NCBI RefSeq assembly: GCF_040939455.1
Contig: NC_134119.1
Span: forward strand, 3,819,001-3,883,000
DNA from: Microcebus murinus
Taxonomy: Eukaryota > Chordata > Mammalia > Primates > Cheirogaleidae
Direction of reading: 5' to 3'
DNA: 64,000 bases
This document shows, in pieces, positions 1 to 11,860 of this stretch. A model generated the notes under the pieces. That model was not told the DNA's origin. It saw only the letters and a program-made list of their open reading frames with translations, and ran no database searches. The first letter of the stretch is position 1. Each line of letters opens with the position of its first letter. Position numbers and translations under genes: made by a program.

Positions 1-639
1 GTCCCAACTTGGAGCGGGAGAGGGAGATGCTCCCAGCCCCTCATGAACAAAGATCAGGGATGCAGCTGAACATCCCAAATGCAACAAAGACTTATTCGGC
101 TCCAAATGTCAGCAGTGCCATGGTTGAGAAACCCTGGTTTAAATGAAAGATCGCAAACTCAAATGGTACAAGAGCCAGACAAGTCACATAACTGAGGGAG
201 GCTGCCAGGGATGACTGAGACCCTGGTGAACAAGCGCATGCCCAGCCTCAAGGAGCAGCTGCCCTCGGCTCCAGCCGACCAAGACAGTGAAAGACTGACA
301 GTCCAACTCACCAGATCTAGCCAATTTTCAAGAGACACATGTATTTCATGTGTTTTTAAACATTGATAACTAATTAATTTTCAAAACAACATTATGCTGA
401 TGAGAGGTCAGTTGGGTGACCCCTTGTTGTTTAAGAAACTCCCATACACCAACTATAACACCAAAGCTTCATCCTGGGTTTGTTCTTCGGCTGAAGCAAA
501 CTTTGTTTTTAAAAATATTGTTAAAGAATATTTCTGTGACAGTAAACCTGTTTTTGAAAGGTAATTTGGTAGTATCTTATACAATGAAATAAATAATTAT
601 GAAACCATTGATTCAGTAATTGCTCTTTGGGAAACTGAG
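1..639. other. No recognised feature
   Basis: AT-rich noncoding sequence. I see no convincing gene or repeat in it. Confidence 0.5.
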
Positions 640-756
640 CAAGAATGTTAACTGCAGCAATAGTTGAAGGAAAAATCATGAACATCCATCAACAGAGGAA
701 GGGTTGAATAAATAAATGACAGTACATTCATACTAAAGGATTTTATGCCACTATTA

Positions 757-795
<39 letters not shown>

Positions 796-1000
796 TTTTC
801 CTAGAATTATGTACAGGATATATTAAGAAGAAAAGAATTGCTAATTACTACATACGGTATTAGACTTTTGTCTAAAAAAATATGTCTGTCATATTTGTAT
901 GTACATAGAGAAAGGTGTAGAAGGATGTGCACCAACATAACTCTGGTGGCCTCAGGGAGCAATGAGACTGGGAATTGTCAGGCTTTCCTTAGATATGTCA
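640..1000 (+). repeat. Old L1/HAL1-like 3' fragment
   Basis: Phrases such as 'aacatccatcaacagagga', 'tgaataaataaatgacagta' and a 'tgtacatagagaaaggtgta' tail resemble old mammalian L1M/HAL1 3' sequence in plus orientation. A TA microsatellite interrupts it at 760-799. A related 'gaacatccatcaaaggaggg' piece lies near 6292. Confidence 0.5.
760..799. repeat. (TA)n microsatellite followed by poly-T
   Basis: About 13 TA units run directly into a T tract ending at 799. Confidence 0.95.
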
Positions 1001-4000
1001 ATGTTGCTTTATTGTAACAAGCATGGTATTGCTTTATTAGCTAGAAAGAAAAACAAAGAGACAAATAATGATAGTGGCTCTAAAATTCAGAGTGAAAATA
1101 ATGAGAAAAATCCACAGAATGTTCTTGAATATGCTCAGGCAAAGCTAAAAGTCAAGTGAGTCCTCTTAACCAGATTCTGCTGGTAGAGAGAGATAAATCC
1201 TTGCACACTAATAACTAAAGTTTAGTTTCTCAGGCAGAAAAAAGCTGAGAGACTAATGGAAGAAATAGAAAAATGTATTTTTCCATCTCTAACCAAACCT
1301 AGAGTATTTCTGTACTATCCTATTTTTTTTTGAAACTTTACCTCTTCTAAGTAATCATTTTGAATTTTTTTTTTCCAGAAACCACTTTTCTCTATGGTTC
1401 TCATTTGTCTTCTCTTTCTTTGATGAAAGGCAATGGGTTTAAAAACACTTCACTTACCATTTTCTCCAAAAAACCATTTTTCGTGGAAAAGTATTCTTAA
1501 AATCCTTTGGTAAGTCAAAACTTTAATCATGCCCACACAAAAAGGGAATGCTCTAAAATAAAGAGAAGACAAATTGCAAGAAAGAAGAAAAACTAAATGA
1601 AGGGAAAAAATTACTAATATTATTTGAATTCTTTAGTGTCAATTAAATCAAGAGAATCTACTTTATGGATCATTAATTTCAAACTTTTTTAACTCTAAAT
1701 GAAAACTGTAGAGAAAAAATTTCAGGCTTTGGAACATAATTGATGTGTTTAAGCAATTGCCTCATCCTTTCTTAAGATTTACACCCTGGAGAAGGTGTTA
1801 TCCTGTTTCAGCAATTCTGTAAGCAATATTACTTAACTAATGGCTTTAGGAAAAGAATATCTCCCTATTAATTCTGACAGGAAAAATAATGGTACAGGGC
1901 CATTAGTTCTAGTCAGAGAAACAGGGAGGCACTGGATGAGGAAGCCCTAGAGTTCAGGCCGCCATTTTGTTTCTTCTCCTTGGGAAAACATTTTGAGGTG
2001 ATTTGTGACAGATAGATCAGGGCACAAGAAACACTGAGGGAGCCTCTCCCGACTGCCTCCCCCAGTCTACTCAGGGCAGATTAACACAAGCACAAAGGCT
2101 TAAAAAGAAGAAATAATTCTTATCTACTTGATTTCAGAGAATTACATTACCATCCTCATATAATACTTAGCTATTCCACCTCTTAAACATGATCAGGTAA
2201 ACATTTTACCTCAAAAAGTACCTATCAGAACAGTTCTCTTTGCTTTTCCATGTTTTCAATGAAAGACAGCTGTTTTGATACCTTTCAGCCTCAGAAGAAT
2301 TTTCCCTAAACTATGTCAGTGAAAAAAATAATACAGTTAAAATATTTTGGTCACTTAAAAGCGTAGTTATGTGCAGAATTCAAAAGAAGAGATTCCAGTG
2401 AGAAGGAAAGTAAATGAGACAAGGAAAAAGAATAGAAGTTTCCCCATCCCCACCCTGCCCTTCCTTGTGCTAGAATGAAATACAGGTTTATTGCTAATAA
2501 TTTAAGGAGCTCAATTCTACATAGTTGATGTAGTGTACACGTAGCTGAAGAGAAGAAAATTAGGACATAATTATACAATGATTAGTATTGTGGTAAATGC
2601 CACAGAGAAGATGGGTTATGAATCATATACTGCAAGGACACCTAATTTGGTTTGACAGTCAGAAGTGGCCAGCCCCAGGAATCGCTGAAAGGACTCGCAG
2701 AGCTGTCTGAGAAGGGCCACTGTAGCAATTAAGCCTCAGCCCAGGTTTCTTGGAGAGATGTGGCTGAAGGACCCATCCTTGGAGCAGAAAAATGCATTTA
2801 TCAAAATCTAGCTATATGCCAGGGTATTTTTTTGTCCTAATGCAATTTTCTGAAAGTTTGCCTCTTCTAAGTAATCATACATTTTATTTCAGAAACTAGT
2901 TTTCTTAGTGGTACTCATTTCTTTTATATTTCTTTGATGAAGGCAATCAATTTAAGATTTCCCTCTCAGAGACTTCTTTTTTCATTTCCTGAAAGATGTT
3001 TAGTAGAAAGTCGTATCTAAAACTAATCCTTAAGTTAAAGTTTATGCCCAGACCACAAGCAAGTACCTAAAATTTAGAGAGCAAAGGAAGACATGAGTTG
3101 AAGAGAAAAATATATATAATTATCGAAAATATCATTTGAAATATATAATGCCAAGATTTAAATCAAGAGTACCTACTCTTTGAATGATTATTTTTAATGT
3201 TTCTCAATACTAAATGAGTTCGTAAACGACAGCCCATTTCTCCAAATATAATTGAGGTATTTGAGAGAGCTCATTTTTCCTCAAGATTTGCATCTTTAAA
3301 AAGGAGAAATTGATCCATTTCAATGATAATAGCAGGGAAGAAAGATCTTTCCTTCTATACCTCATTAATCCTGGGGTGGGGGGGATGGGCTCCTGTCAAA
3401 TGAGGAATGGAGACAAGAAAGAAAATACTGGAGTTGGCCTCATCAATTTTGGTTTTCCAATCACCTTAAGAAAGAAAATACTCTAAGTCCAGTCTCTTTT
3501 TAAAAAGATGAATGTTGAGGGAGAATTTAGGTTTTTGTTCAAACCAAAATTTCAGTCTAGTAAAACTTAATTTGACAAGAAAAAAGCCGGGAAAAGATGA
3601 TGGAATAGTGTTCTGTTTTCAGAACACGTTTAGATATTCTGTCTCAGGTAGTACTTGGGGTGATTTTATTTTTCTTTCTTCAGAACTCCTGCCATCGCAA
3701 TACTTTTTAGTTTTTTGTGTGTGTGTCCTAGAGGAAAAGCAAGTGTTTGGAAAGCATAAAACTTTCCTTGACCCAAATATTTCTTCTAAACAACATGAGT
3801 GGAAGAGCCAGTTTGAAATATTTCGGTAATGTGAAATCTCATACAGCTACAGAATTCCATACGCATTTCTTAAATACTATTGAAGAGCAAAAGGACTGAG
3901 ATAAAGGGAAAAGAAGAAAAGTTGCCCAAAATCCTCTTTAAAAACTTTCATACAAAAACAATTTGCTCAAGAATGTGCACTTTCTGACTTATTTTTATAA

Positions 4001-4384
4001 GTGTGGTTTTCTTAATAATAAGCGAAACTTAACTGAGCGGACTATAGGGTAATTGAAATACTCTCATTTTGGTTTCATATTTTCTCAAGATTTTCACCAC
4101 AAAAGAAAGAGTACTACAGTCCTGTAGCAATGCAACTCAAGTAGTGTTTTTCCAGCAAAAGTGTCTACGTGATTTCTACGGATTCCAATAAAAAATAAAG
4201 AGGGACTGTCATGAGTTCTTTCAGACCAAATCAGGGACCAAAATATCAAGAGTGAGCTCTGCTCTGCTATGAAGAGATCACGGAGACTTGAACTCCAAAG
4301 TCACAGGTAAGTTGGGAGCTGAGATGTAACAAAGGGGAGAGAAGGAATGACAGGAAACAAGTTCTGACAGAATTCTATGAAGCC

Positions 4385-4717
4385 CGACATCGAGGTGGCT
4401 CACGCCTGTAACCCTAGCACTCTGGGAGGCCGAGGCCGAGGCGGCGCTATTGCTCAAGGTAAGGAGTTCAAAACCAGCCTGAGCAAGAGCAAGACCCCAT
4501 CTCTACTATAAATAGAAATTAATTGGCCAACTAATATATGTAGAAAAAATTAGCCAGACATTGTGGTACATGCCTGTAGTCCCAGCTACTCAGGAGGCTG
4601 AGGCAGTAGGATCGCTTGAGCCCAGGAGATTGAGGTTGCTGTGAGCTAGGCTGACGCCATGGCACTCATGCTAGCCTGGGCAATAAAGTGAGACTCTGTC
4701 TCAAAAAAAAAAAAAAG
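4385..4717 (+). mobile_element. Full-length dimeric Alu, strepsirrhine type, with target-site duplication
   Basis: Starts near 'gaggtggctcacgcctgta' and ends in an A-run. The left arm has 'cctgagcaagagcaagaccc', and an extra 'attaattggccaactaatat' stretch precedes the right arm, which ends 'gctaggctgacgccatggca'. Both are typical of lemur/galago Alus. It is flanked by 15-bp direct repeats, gaattctatgaagcc at 4370-4384 and gaattctacgaagcc at 4718-4732, differing at one base. SINEs of this type are moved by the L1 machinery. Confidence 0.92.
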
Positions 4718-5171
4718 GAATTCTACGAAGCCGCCCTTTTGTCCTCACACCAACTTTAGAAATCCTATCTTTTATGACAGAAACTTGAATTATAGGACTT
4801 TTTTTTACTTCAGAAAGTTATCTCCTACGCTCCTTATCTTCTCCAAATTTCATCAATCTCGTTAAAATGTACTAAAAATGTAAAAGCTCAGTTAAACACA
4901 AACCCAGAAGCTTCCCTGAAAATCCAGGAAGGACTACAGAAGCAATATTAAGGAAAAAGAAAGAATGCTACCTTAGAAATAATTTTTAACCCTACCAAAC
5001 TAATCAGGATATCTGATTTCTAATTTTTTTTTTTTTTTTTAAGGAACAGCAATTAACATATTAGAACCACCCAGAAAGCCCACCCTTTGGGGCATGTGAA
5101 AAAATCTTTATGCTTTTCCTAAAGATTTCTACTCGACCATTCACAAAAGGACTCTGTTTTGCAATTCTAAA

Positions 5172-5222
5172 GCAACATAGGGGAGTCCACTTGCTCAAGG
5201 CTCCTTGGGCGTGGCTCCAGGT
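5172..5222 (+). repeat. Fragment resembling the R region of the LTR at 62.7-63.3 kb
   Basis: The words 'agtccacttgctcaaggctc' and 'gcgtggctccagg' here match 'agtccacttgcccaaggcct' and 'cagtggctctggg' near 63145-63180. It may be a remnant of a second LTR family next to the 5.3-kb LTR. Confidence 0.4.
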
Positions 5223-5269
5223 AAAAAAAGAAATTAAAAAACAAATACAGCAATATAGGAAAGGAAACC

Positions 5270-5640
5270 CATGATCTGACGACGTCAGGGTGTTCCACCA
5301 AAACCTGCCTGTTTCACTTATCCCGCTCCTAAATTGAGCAGTTACTAATACTCACAGCTGATGAGGTGATTTGGGGTCATACTTCTGATTGGCTGACTAC
5401 CATGTAAATGAAGTAACTTTTGGGACATACTTCTGATTGCTGACTACTGTGTAAATGAGGTGACTTTTGTGAAAACTTGCCATTGGCTAACTGTAACCCT
5501 CAAAAAAGTATAAAACTAAAAGAAAAATAAGAGTTTGGTGGCAGATAAGCCTCTCTGAGCCTGCCGGCGAAATAAAGCTGACTCTCCAACTCTGCGTGTG
5601 CTGCTGGGGTTTTTCTTCGGCCAAGAGCTGTTCACACAAC
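5270..5640 (+). mobile_element. ERV1-type (gammaretroviral) solo LTR
   Basis: The layout is that of an LTR. There are 48-bp direct repeats in the U3 part ('catacttctgatt' at 5378 and 5426) with reverse CCAAT boxes ('gattggct', 'cattggct'). A TATA box (tataaaa, 5509) is followed by a polyadenylation signal (AATAAA, 5571-5576) and a U5-like end 'gctgttcacacaaca'. No primer-binding site or internal retroviral sequence follows, so it is probably a solo LTR. The 5' edge is uncertain. Confidence 0.7.
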
Positions 5641-6524
5641 AGAGAATAGAACAACAGATAATGGGAGGCAGGCTTTAACTCTTATCTGAAGAAGAGTATA
5701 AACAACATCAGGCACCCCGAAAATTCCAAAAATTACACCTGGAGCAGGTGTAGAGGACGGTGAGGGAGATGAACCTTGTGGAGGACACACAAGTCCTCAC
5801 AGATGACTTACGGAAGCTCAGGTGGGTGTGGAAAGAACAGAATAAAAAAATATGTAGACCTTCCTTGAGGGCAGAGAAGATCACCTTTAGAAACTCTTCC
5901 ACACCTTTATGCAATGTCTTGAATGCCCTCCGGGTGGTGGTCTGGGGCAACGGCTCACCTGAAACACCTGCGTAGATAAGGTCACCTTCCCAGTGTCTCA
6001 GGGTCTACTTAAAATACTTACAGAAAGAAATGAAACTAAATCAATTATGTAAAACTTAGGTTCAACAGGAAGCTATCGAAGGGGAAATCTTAACCATAAG
6101 CAGCTGTCATCAAAAATTTATTCAAGAAATCTTCTTGACTTATCTTTAAAAATATGTTATTACTAAACTCAAATCAGAAAAGGAATACACAGCTTAAATG
6201 ATCATGGAGTAAACTAACATAATAGTTTTGAAATAAAGTAGTTTACACTGTTACTATGAACGCTGACAGAAAAATAATGAGAAAATTGCATGAACATCCA
6301 TCAAAGGAGGGCTGAGAGCTCCCAGAGTGGGTTCTGTGTGGTTTTCTCACTTGGGTCCCTCACGAAAATCTAAAAAAAAAAAAAAAGTCAGTCTGTAGAA
6401 AGGGGGAGAAAAATGGAAAGTGGGCTCAAACCCCAAAGGGTGCTGGTTTATCGGGGAGAGAAAACCGACCGCCTGGCAGGGAACAAAAGAATCATAATTA
6501 TAATATCCACATGCTTTTCATCAC

Positions 6525-7000
6525 TTCAGGGAGTTTTCAACTTCTCTATGCAAAAGCAACCTTTAAAACTTCTGTGTTGAGAAATTATAAGCCTATTTTA
6601 CCTCAAATATTTCTCTCCTACAGAGGAAAACAAGGTTATTTTCCTTGTCGAACATTTCCCACCCTGCGTTCACTCTGAGCCACTATCAACTATACCTCAT
6701 TCTTATGAACGTTTTCTCAGGGAAGGAAACCTGTACCCGGGCTCTAATAAATACAAGGGGAGAGAATGACAGAAGATGAAATAGCAGGAACGAGATAATA
6801 AAATTTAAAACAGGTGTTAGTGTAGCAATGTGCCCTGTATGTAAAAGGTCAGGCTTGTTGTTGGTTACGGCTTCTGAGCGTATTTTCTAAGGCAGAAGGG
6901 TATAGCTTCGATGCACTCTCACTCACGAATTTCAAAGAGAAAAGAAAAGTAACCCTTTTTCTTCTGCCATTTAGCTTTGAAAACAAAAAGAGTGAAGTTG
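6525..7000 (+). repeat. Tandem-array unit (clear copy 1)
   Basis: Contains in order 'ctctatgcaaaagcaacctt', 'ttttacctcaaatatttctc', 'ctctaataaatacaagggga', 'aaatttaaaacaggtgttag' and 'aaaagaaaagtaaccctttt'. The same words recur in the same order at 7980-8460 and 8990-9425. Confidence 0.7.
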
Positions 7001-7454
7001 GCCAGTTCATTATTGGCGGAGTTGAGGTTGAAGACCCTGGACAACTCTCCCCCCTCCTCTGGCCATTGCCTGGCGGAGATGCCTCAGGCCCTGAAAAGGC
7101 AATGCCTTATCTAGACCCAGCAGCCCAGTTGGACTGGCAGAGACACCAAGAGAAATTGAGAGAAAGAGAGAGAGAAGTCAACATGGACTGATTCCAGGGA
7201 AAATTGGGGGGTCTGGATGCTTGGTGCATGGGAACCAGCTTCCTCCATATTAAGAGGTAATCATTTAAGTGTTTGAAACCCAGCTGTACAAAGGGCCCCA
7301 GGCAGACTGGGCAAGGATGGGCAGGAACCTCCAAACTGATCAGGATTAAGAAGGAAAATCAGACTTGAAATTTTCAGGCATATGAAGTCCTCCTAAGAGG
7401 ACCCTGCTTGAAAGGACAGCCATCAGAGGCCTCTACTGTTTTGCCTTGGGGAAG

Positions 7455-7606
7455 GGTTGCCAGATAAAATATGGATACCTAGTTAAATTTGAGTTCCAGG
7501 TAAACAACAAAGCATTTTTAGCATGTCTTATGAAATATTGGGGGTATACTTATGCTTAAAAGAAAATGTGTTCTGGGTATCCTGTATTTTTATTTGCAAA
7601 ACCTTG
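7455..7606. mobile_element. Palindromic MITE-like element, copy 1
   Basis: The left end 'ggttgccagataaaatatgg' and right end 'tatttttatttgcaaaacc' are inverted relative to each other, and so are the inner parts. It belongs to the same family as 53853-54030. This is a known type of ancient palindromic DNA-transposon fragment; I do not name the subfamily. Confidence 0.6.
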
Positions 7607-7979
7607 CCACCTTCCCTTACGGTAGAGAGAAGGGGAAGCTGGTTTGGGACTCGCTGTGCTTGGAAAAGTCTGTCTGAAGATGTCAAGCTGGCCAGTCGCT
7701 CCCCACCGCCCCCAATCTCCAGGCACCATGTCACGGAAGGCTGCCGATCCAGGCCATGGGATGCTGGGTTGACTTGGGCTGAATAATTATTATCAATAAA
7801 GACATCTTCATGGGGGATGGCACCTCACAAATATCACAAGCTTGGTGATGGCCCTGACAGCCTTAGGAGAGCAAGTTATGGGGTTCCAAAAGACCCAGGA
7901 GACAGAGCTCGCAGGCAGGGGGCAAGGCAGGGACAGGTACGGGGACAGAACGCACCACCTGGGGCCCTTTCTATCCTTT

Positions 7980-8460
7980 TAACAATTTTTTAGGACAACC
8001 ATGAAAAACAACCTTTGCAAAGTCTATTTTGAAAAATTACTAGTCTATCTGATCTCAAAAATACTTCTCCCATTCTATCCATTTTTGAGAACCCAAGGCC
8101 ATTTTCTACCCCGAATGGTTCCCTAACCACTAGAAAAGACTATTATGTTTGGTTCATTATGATGAAGGTTCTTTCTGGGTGAGAAACCTCAGCCAGCCTC
8201 TCACAAATGGGAGCGGGAAAAGCTGAGAGGAGCAGAGATGGCATGATGTCGATAATAACCTTTAAAAGGGGCATTATGTGGAAATGCGTCCTAGAGCTTC
8301 CAGCCAGGCAGCCATACTCCAGTAATTGCAGGTTCGGGGACATTTTCTAGATGAGAGTTTTGTTATGCTCATAACTTCTCCCTCAAGAATTTTAAAATGT
8401 AAAGGGGGAAAAAGAACCCTTTTCTTCTCTTTTCAAGCTGGGAGGGGGAAGAAAGAACTC
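7980..8460 (+). repeat. Tandem-array unit (clear copy 2)
   Basis: Contains 'gaaaaacaacctttgcaaag', 'tctgatctcaaaaatacttc', 'acctttaaaaggggcattat', 'gtggaaatgcgtcctagagc' and 'aaaaagaacccttttcttct', colinear with copies 1 and 3. Confidence 0.65.
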
Positions 8461-8989
8461 AAACTTTGGCCTTTATTGTTCGACTGGTCGATAGCATGTA
8501 CTCCAGAGAAGGACAAGAGTTACTTTTTCTTTTTTTCCACCAGGAACATCTCTACCACTCACTTGAGGGCAAAGGGCTCCTACAGAAATTGTCCCCCACG
8601 CAAGGAAGAGAAAGCTCCTTGAAGGGAGGAATCAAGCAACCCAGGAAGACCCTTCCACGCCCATTTCTCCTACCTGGTGGGGCAGAGGGAAGAACCAAGA
8701 GGGCAGAATGGAGCATGGGGCCCAAGTGGCTCCTGGGTTGGGCCGGGGACAGACTGCCTGACACACTTGACTCTACGTCCCTCACGTGGCTGCACGTGGG
8801 CAGAAAGAGGTACAGCCACGTGGTGGAAGCCGCTCGACTTCACAGGGGTCCTGGACAGGCCCAGGAGGAGGAATGACTTCACAAGGTCGCCAGACGGACT
8901 CAGAAGGTCACACCACACAGATGAAGGCAAGGGACTGACGGATGGCCAGGGTGGAAAAAAATCTCTATCTTTCATCCTTCACGTCAGTT

Positions 8990-9425
8990 CGAGACACTTT
9001 TAACCTCCCTATGCAAAAACAACCTTCAAAAACACTATCTTAAAAAATTATTAGTCTGTTTACCTCAGAAATATGTCTCCTCTATATACGAGGACCCAGG
9101 GCTATCCATCTTTCTGCGCAGCTGGCCTCGTGACTGCAGGAGGAGAACATGTCTCGCGCCCCCCCTCCATGACGGTTCTCCGGCGGGGAGAAAGCTGTGC
9201 CCACCCACTAATAAACACCAGGAGAGGAGATGGGGTGGATGAAAGAGTGCAGAGTAAATGGTAAGATTTAAAATAGGTTTCAGTGCAGAAATGCATCTGA
9301 TGGTTTTTTGTTTTTTTTATAGGTAACATCTCTGATTATGGGTTCAGGGTATATTTTCTCAGTGAGGATTCTAATGCAGTTCATGTCAAATACTTTCAAG
9401 GAAAATAAAAGTAATTTACTTTTCC
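8990..9425 (+). repeat. Tandem-array unit (clear copy 3)
   Basis: Contains 'ccctatgcaaaaacaacctt', 'gtttacctcagaaatatgtc', 'ccactaataaacaccaggag', 'gatttaaaataggtttcagt' and 'gcagaaatgcatctgatggt', colinear with copies 1 and 2. Confidence 0.7.
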
Positions 9426-9959
9426 AATAACGTTTGGTTCCAGTAAAGACGGTAGTGAACTTGGTCTCGAAGAGCAGCTCTGATAAAGGCCCGGGTTAAC
9501 GTCGTTCTGGAAATACTAATTGCGCCATGCATCACAGGGGACGTGGATGGGGCAGAGGGCAGAGCTACGGCCGAGGGAACCTGTGGAACAGCAGAGGCAT
9601 GAGGCAGGCCCTGGGCACTTCCAGGAGAGAAAAGCAGGATCCCTGTGGGCCAAGAGTCAGGTCGTAGGAGCAGAACACGACCTGGCCAGGTGCTCATGGC
9701 CAACAGCATGGACCCTGGATATGATAGGATGAAAACAGTTCTTCACCTCTGTGGTCTTCCTCCTCCACACGCACACCCCCTGCCTCATGACAAAGAAAGC
9801 CTCAGACCAACACCTCAGAGGGGTCCCGAGCAGGGCTCCTCCCAGCTGTCAACTGTCTGAGAAAAACAGTCGGGGCCAAGGAGCCCAGGGAGACGTGATG
9901 ATTAAATGCCACATGGGATCCCAAATGGCATCCTGGGACAAGAAAAGGACATTAGGACA

Positions 9960-10175
9960 AACTGGGTGAAATCTGGATAAACTGACATTTAGTGAACAAC
10001 AATGTGTCAATAGTTAACGGATCATTAATTATAAAAAAGCGCCCCGCTAACGTAAGCTGTCACTAACAGGGGAGACTGGGTACGGAGTCCCTGGGAACTC
10101 TCTGTTCTACCTTTACAAATTTTCTCTAAATTTGAAACTGTTATAACATAAAAAATTCATTTTAAAAAAAAGAAA
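9960..10175 (+). mobile_element. L1 3'-end fragment
   Basis: Words such as 'gctgtcactaacaggggaga', 'gggaactctctgttctacct' and 'tttgaaactgttataacata' followed by an A-rich tail match an old L1 3' UTR end. Confidence 0.75.
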
Positions 10176-11650
10176 AAAACAACTAAAGTCCTGGGTGCTC
10201 TTTGAAAGACTGTGAAACTCCTTTTTCCTGGGGGAAAGGTTTATGCATCTTCAGGGCTGGGTGTCTTTCACATCTGTTGCTTCCAGTGCCTCAAAACTTC
10301 AACTGCATCTAAAAACCTTCCAGAAGTCCACACTCTCTCCCTTAGTCTCTAGGATGTGAACATGAGGGTATTGTTTCTTCCCTTGAAATAAACATTTTTT
10401 TTTTCAATTCTCACGTTTCAAACCACTTTCTTTGACAGTATTTGGGGCGTTGTACTCTCAGGACAAACTGTCCAGTTGGCAGGGTCTAGTGCACATGAAA
10501 ACACAGGGCTGTTACTGAAAAATTAAGAATTTCATGTCAGGAACAGCCAAGTATCAAAGCGAGCGTGGGGCCACCCACCCAGGAGGACAGCCCCGGGTAC
10601 TCTTCTGAATTCCAGCTTAGGAGACATTTAGTGCTTATTATAAAACAGCTCTTCATACCAACAACAACCAGCCAAACAATTGGAAAGGGCAGAAAGAGCA
10701 GAGGAACGAAGCTCTTGAGAAAGTGCATGGAATGCAGTGAGTCCTTGGAGATGGGCATGGCCCCTGACAGGACAGGAGCTGCACACCTCTGTGTCCTGTG
10801 GCTCCCTGGGGCCCCCTCTTTTCTCAGAAAGGAACCCAAAAGCTCGGGGTAGAAAAAGCTGCTTGCAACCAGAGGCAGAGTAAGCAGTCAGGAAGGGGAG
10901 GCAGCTGAGGTTGTTTTCTCTTATTCCTTTTCAGAACGTGGGGTGAGGGACACGTGTGTGTGCGCGGGCACACGCGCACACACACACACACACACACCCT
11001 GGGATTAACTCGTCAGCGATGGACACGCAATGAGCACAGTTGTCAGTTCTGATCCTCAAGAAAATTGGAAAGGGCTTGAGAGGATTCTTTAAAGTTCTCT
11101 CTCTGATCCCTGTCATCTGTTGGAGCCAGGCAGAGACACTCAGGCCTGATAAATAAAACTCCCCTCTGCCTGCAGCCCCCTCAGGGGCACATGATGCTTC
11201 CTGCGATGCTTTGGTGCTTATTGAAATCAAGGTACTTTGGATGGGGAGGAAGTTGGAGGGCTTGTTTCCTCTTCTGCCACTGAAATCAGCATTTATTAAA
11301 GCTTTGGCTTTGGTACTGGTAGAATTAAAATTCTTGGCTATTTCCTGATCAGCTTGAGGTTTTGCATTTGTGTGTTTGTTTGTTTGCTGTTTGTTTTGTG
11401 CTTGGGCTCTCCTATTGTGGGGGAAGCGACCAGCTAAGTGCTCTGTAATTCTCAGGAGGCCACCTGTATCCTTGCCACTCAAGTGCCCACCCCCTACCAG
11501 GCGGGGCTGAAAGACAAATGATGGGAGAGGAACTTGGCCAGAATGGTGGCTTTGTGAGGCTTGAAGCCAATCATCTGGGTGAGCTTGCTTGAAAGCAAGT
11601 CCTGTACCTCAGGGTTGTAGAGACAATGGTCGAATCTCACCTTCCTACAG
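10176..11650. other. Mostly unique noncoding sequence with a CA repeat
   Basis: A (CA)n run with CG interruptions lies at 10952-10998, and a TTTG-rich stretch near 11368-11396. A 183-codon minus-strand frame (10931-11482) spans these simple repeats and has no recognisable domain. Confidence 0.5.
10952..10998. repeat. (TG/CG/CA)n microsatellite
   Basis: Alternating purine-pyrimidine run: gtgtgtgtgcgcgg then cacacgcg and (CA)n. Confidence 0.9.
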
Positions 11651-11860
11651 AGGCAGAATGATGGGACAGTTCCAAAGTTGGCCTTTAGAGCCAAATCACT
11701 GGGTTTAAATCCTGCCTCTGCCACCAGCAAGCCCTGTGACCTGTGGCAGGTCACTCCCTCTCTAGGCCTCAACATCCTTATCTATAAAAGGGAAGGAATC
11801 TCAGCAGTTCCTGCAAGGGAGGTTGAGAAAATTAAATGAATTGATATCCCAAGTACCCAG
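11640..11860 (+). mobile_element. MIR SINE
   Basis: Contains the classic MIR words 'aatcctgcctctgccacca', 'cctgtgacctgtggcaggtc' and 'aagggaaggaatctcagcag'. Confidence 0.85.

Larger units (their letters stand above)
1250..9430 (+). repeat. Diverged tandem array, period about 0.75-0.8 kb, some copies missing or unclear
   Basis: Several segments share an ordered set of words in the same orientation: a 'tacctcagaaatat'-like core, then a 'ctctaataaata..ggggagaga' block, a 'aaatttaaaacaggt' block, and a 'gaatttcaaag..aaaagaa' block. Cores sit near 1370, 2200, 2890, 3690, 4815, 6600, 8060 and 9070. Spacing is about 690-830 in the left part once the Alu is subtracted, about twice that between 6600 and 8060, and about 1010 for the last pair. 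The best pairs are 1334-1800 against 2850-3310 (offset about 1515) and the three units listed separately. An Alu and an LTR inserted later. No coding potential is evident. Confidence 0.6.

Noticed and set aside
10931..11482. 183-codon minus-strand frame
   Set aside because: It spans a CA/CG microsatellite and a TTTG-rich run; no domain is visible.
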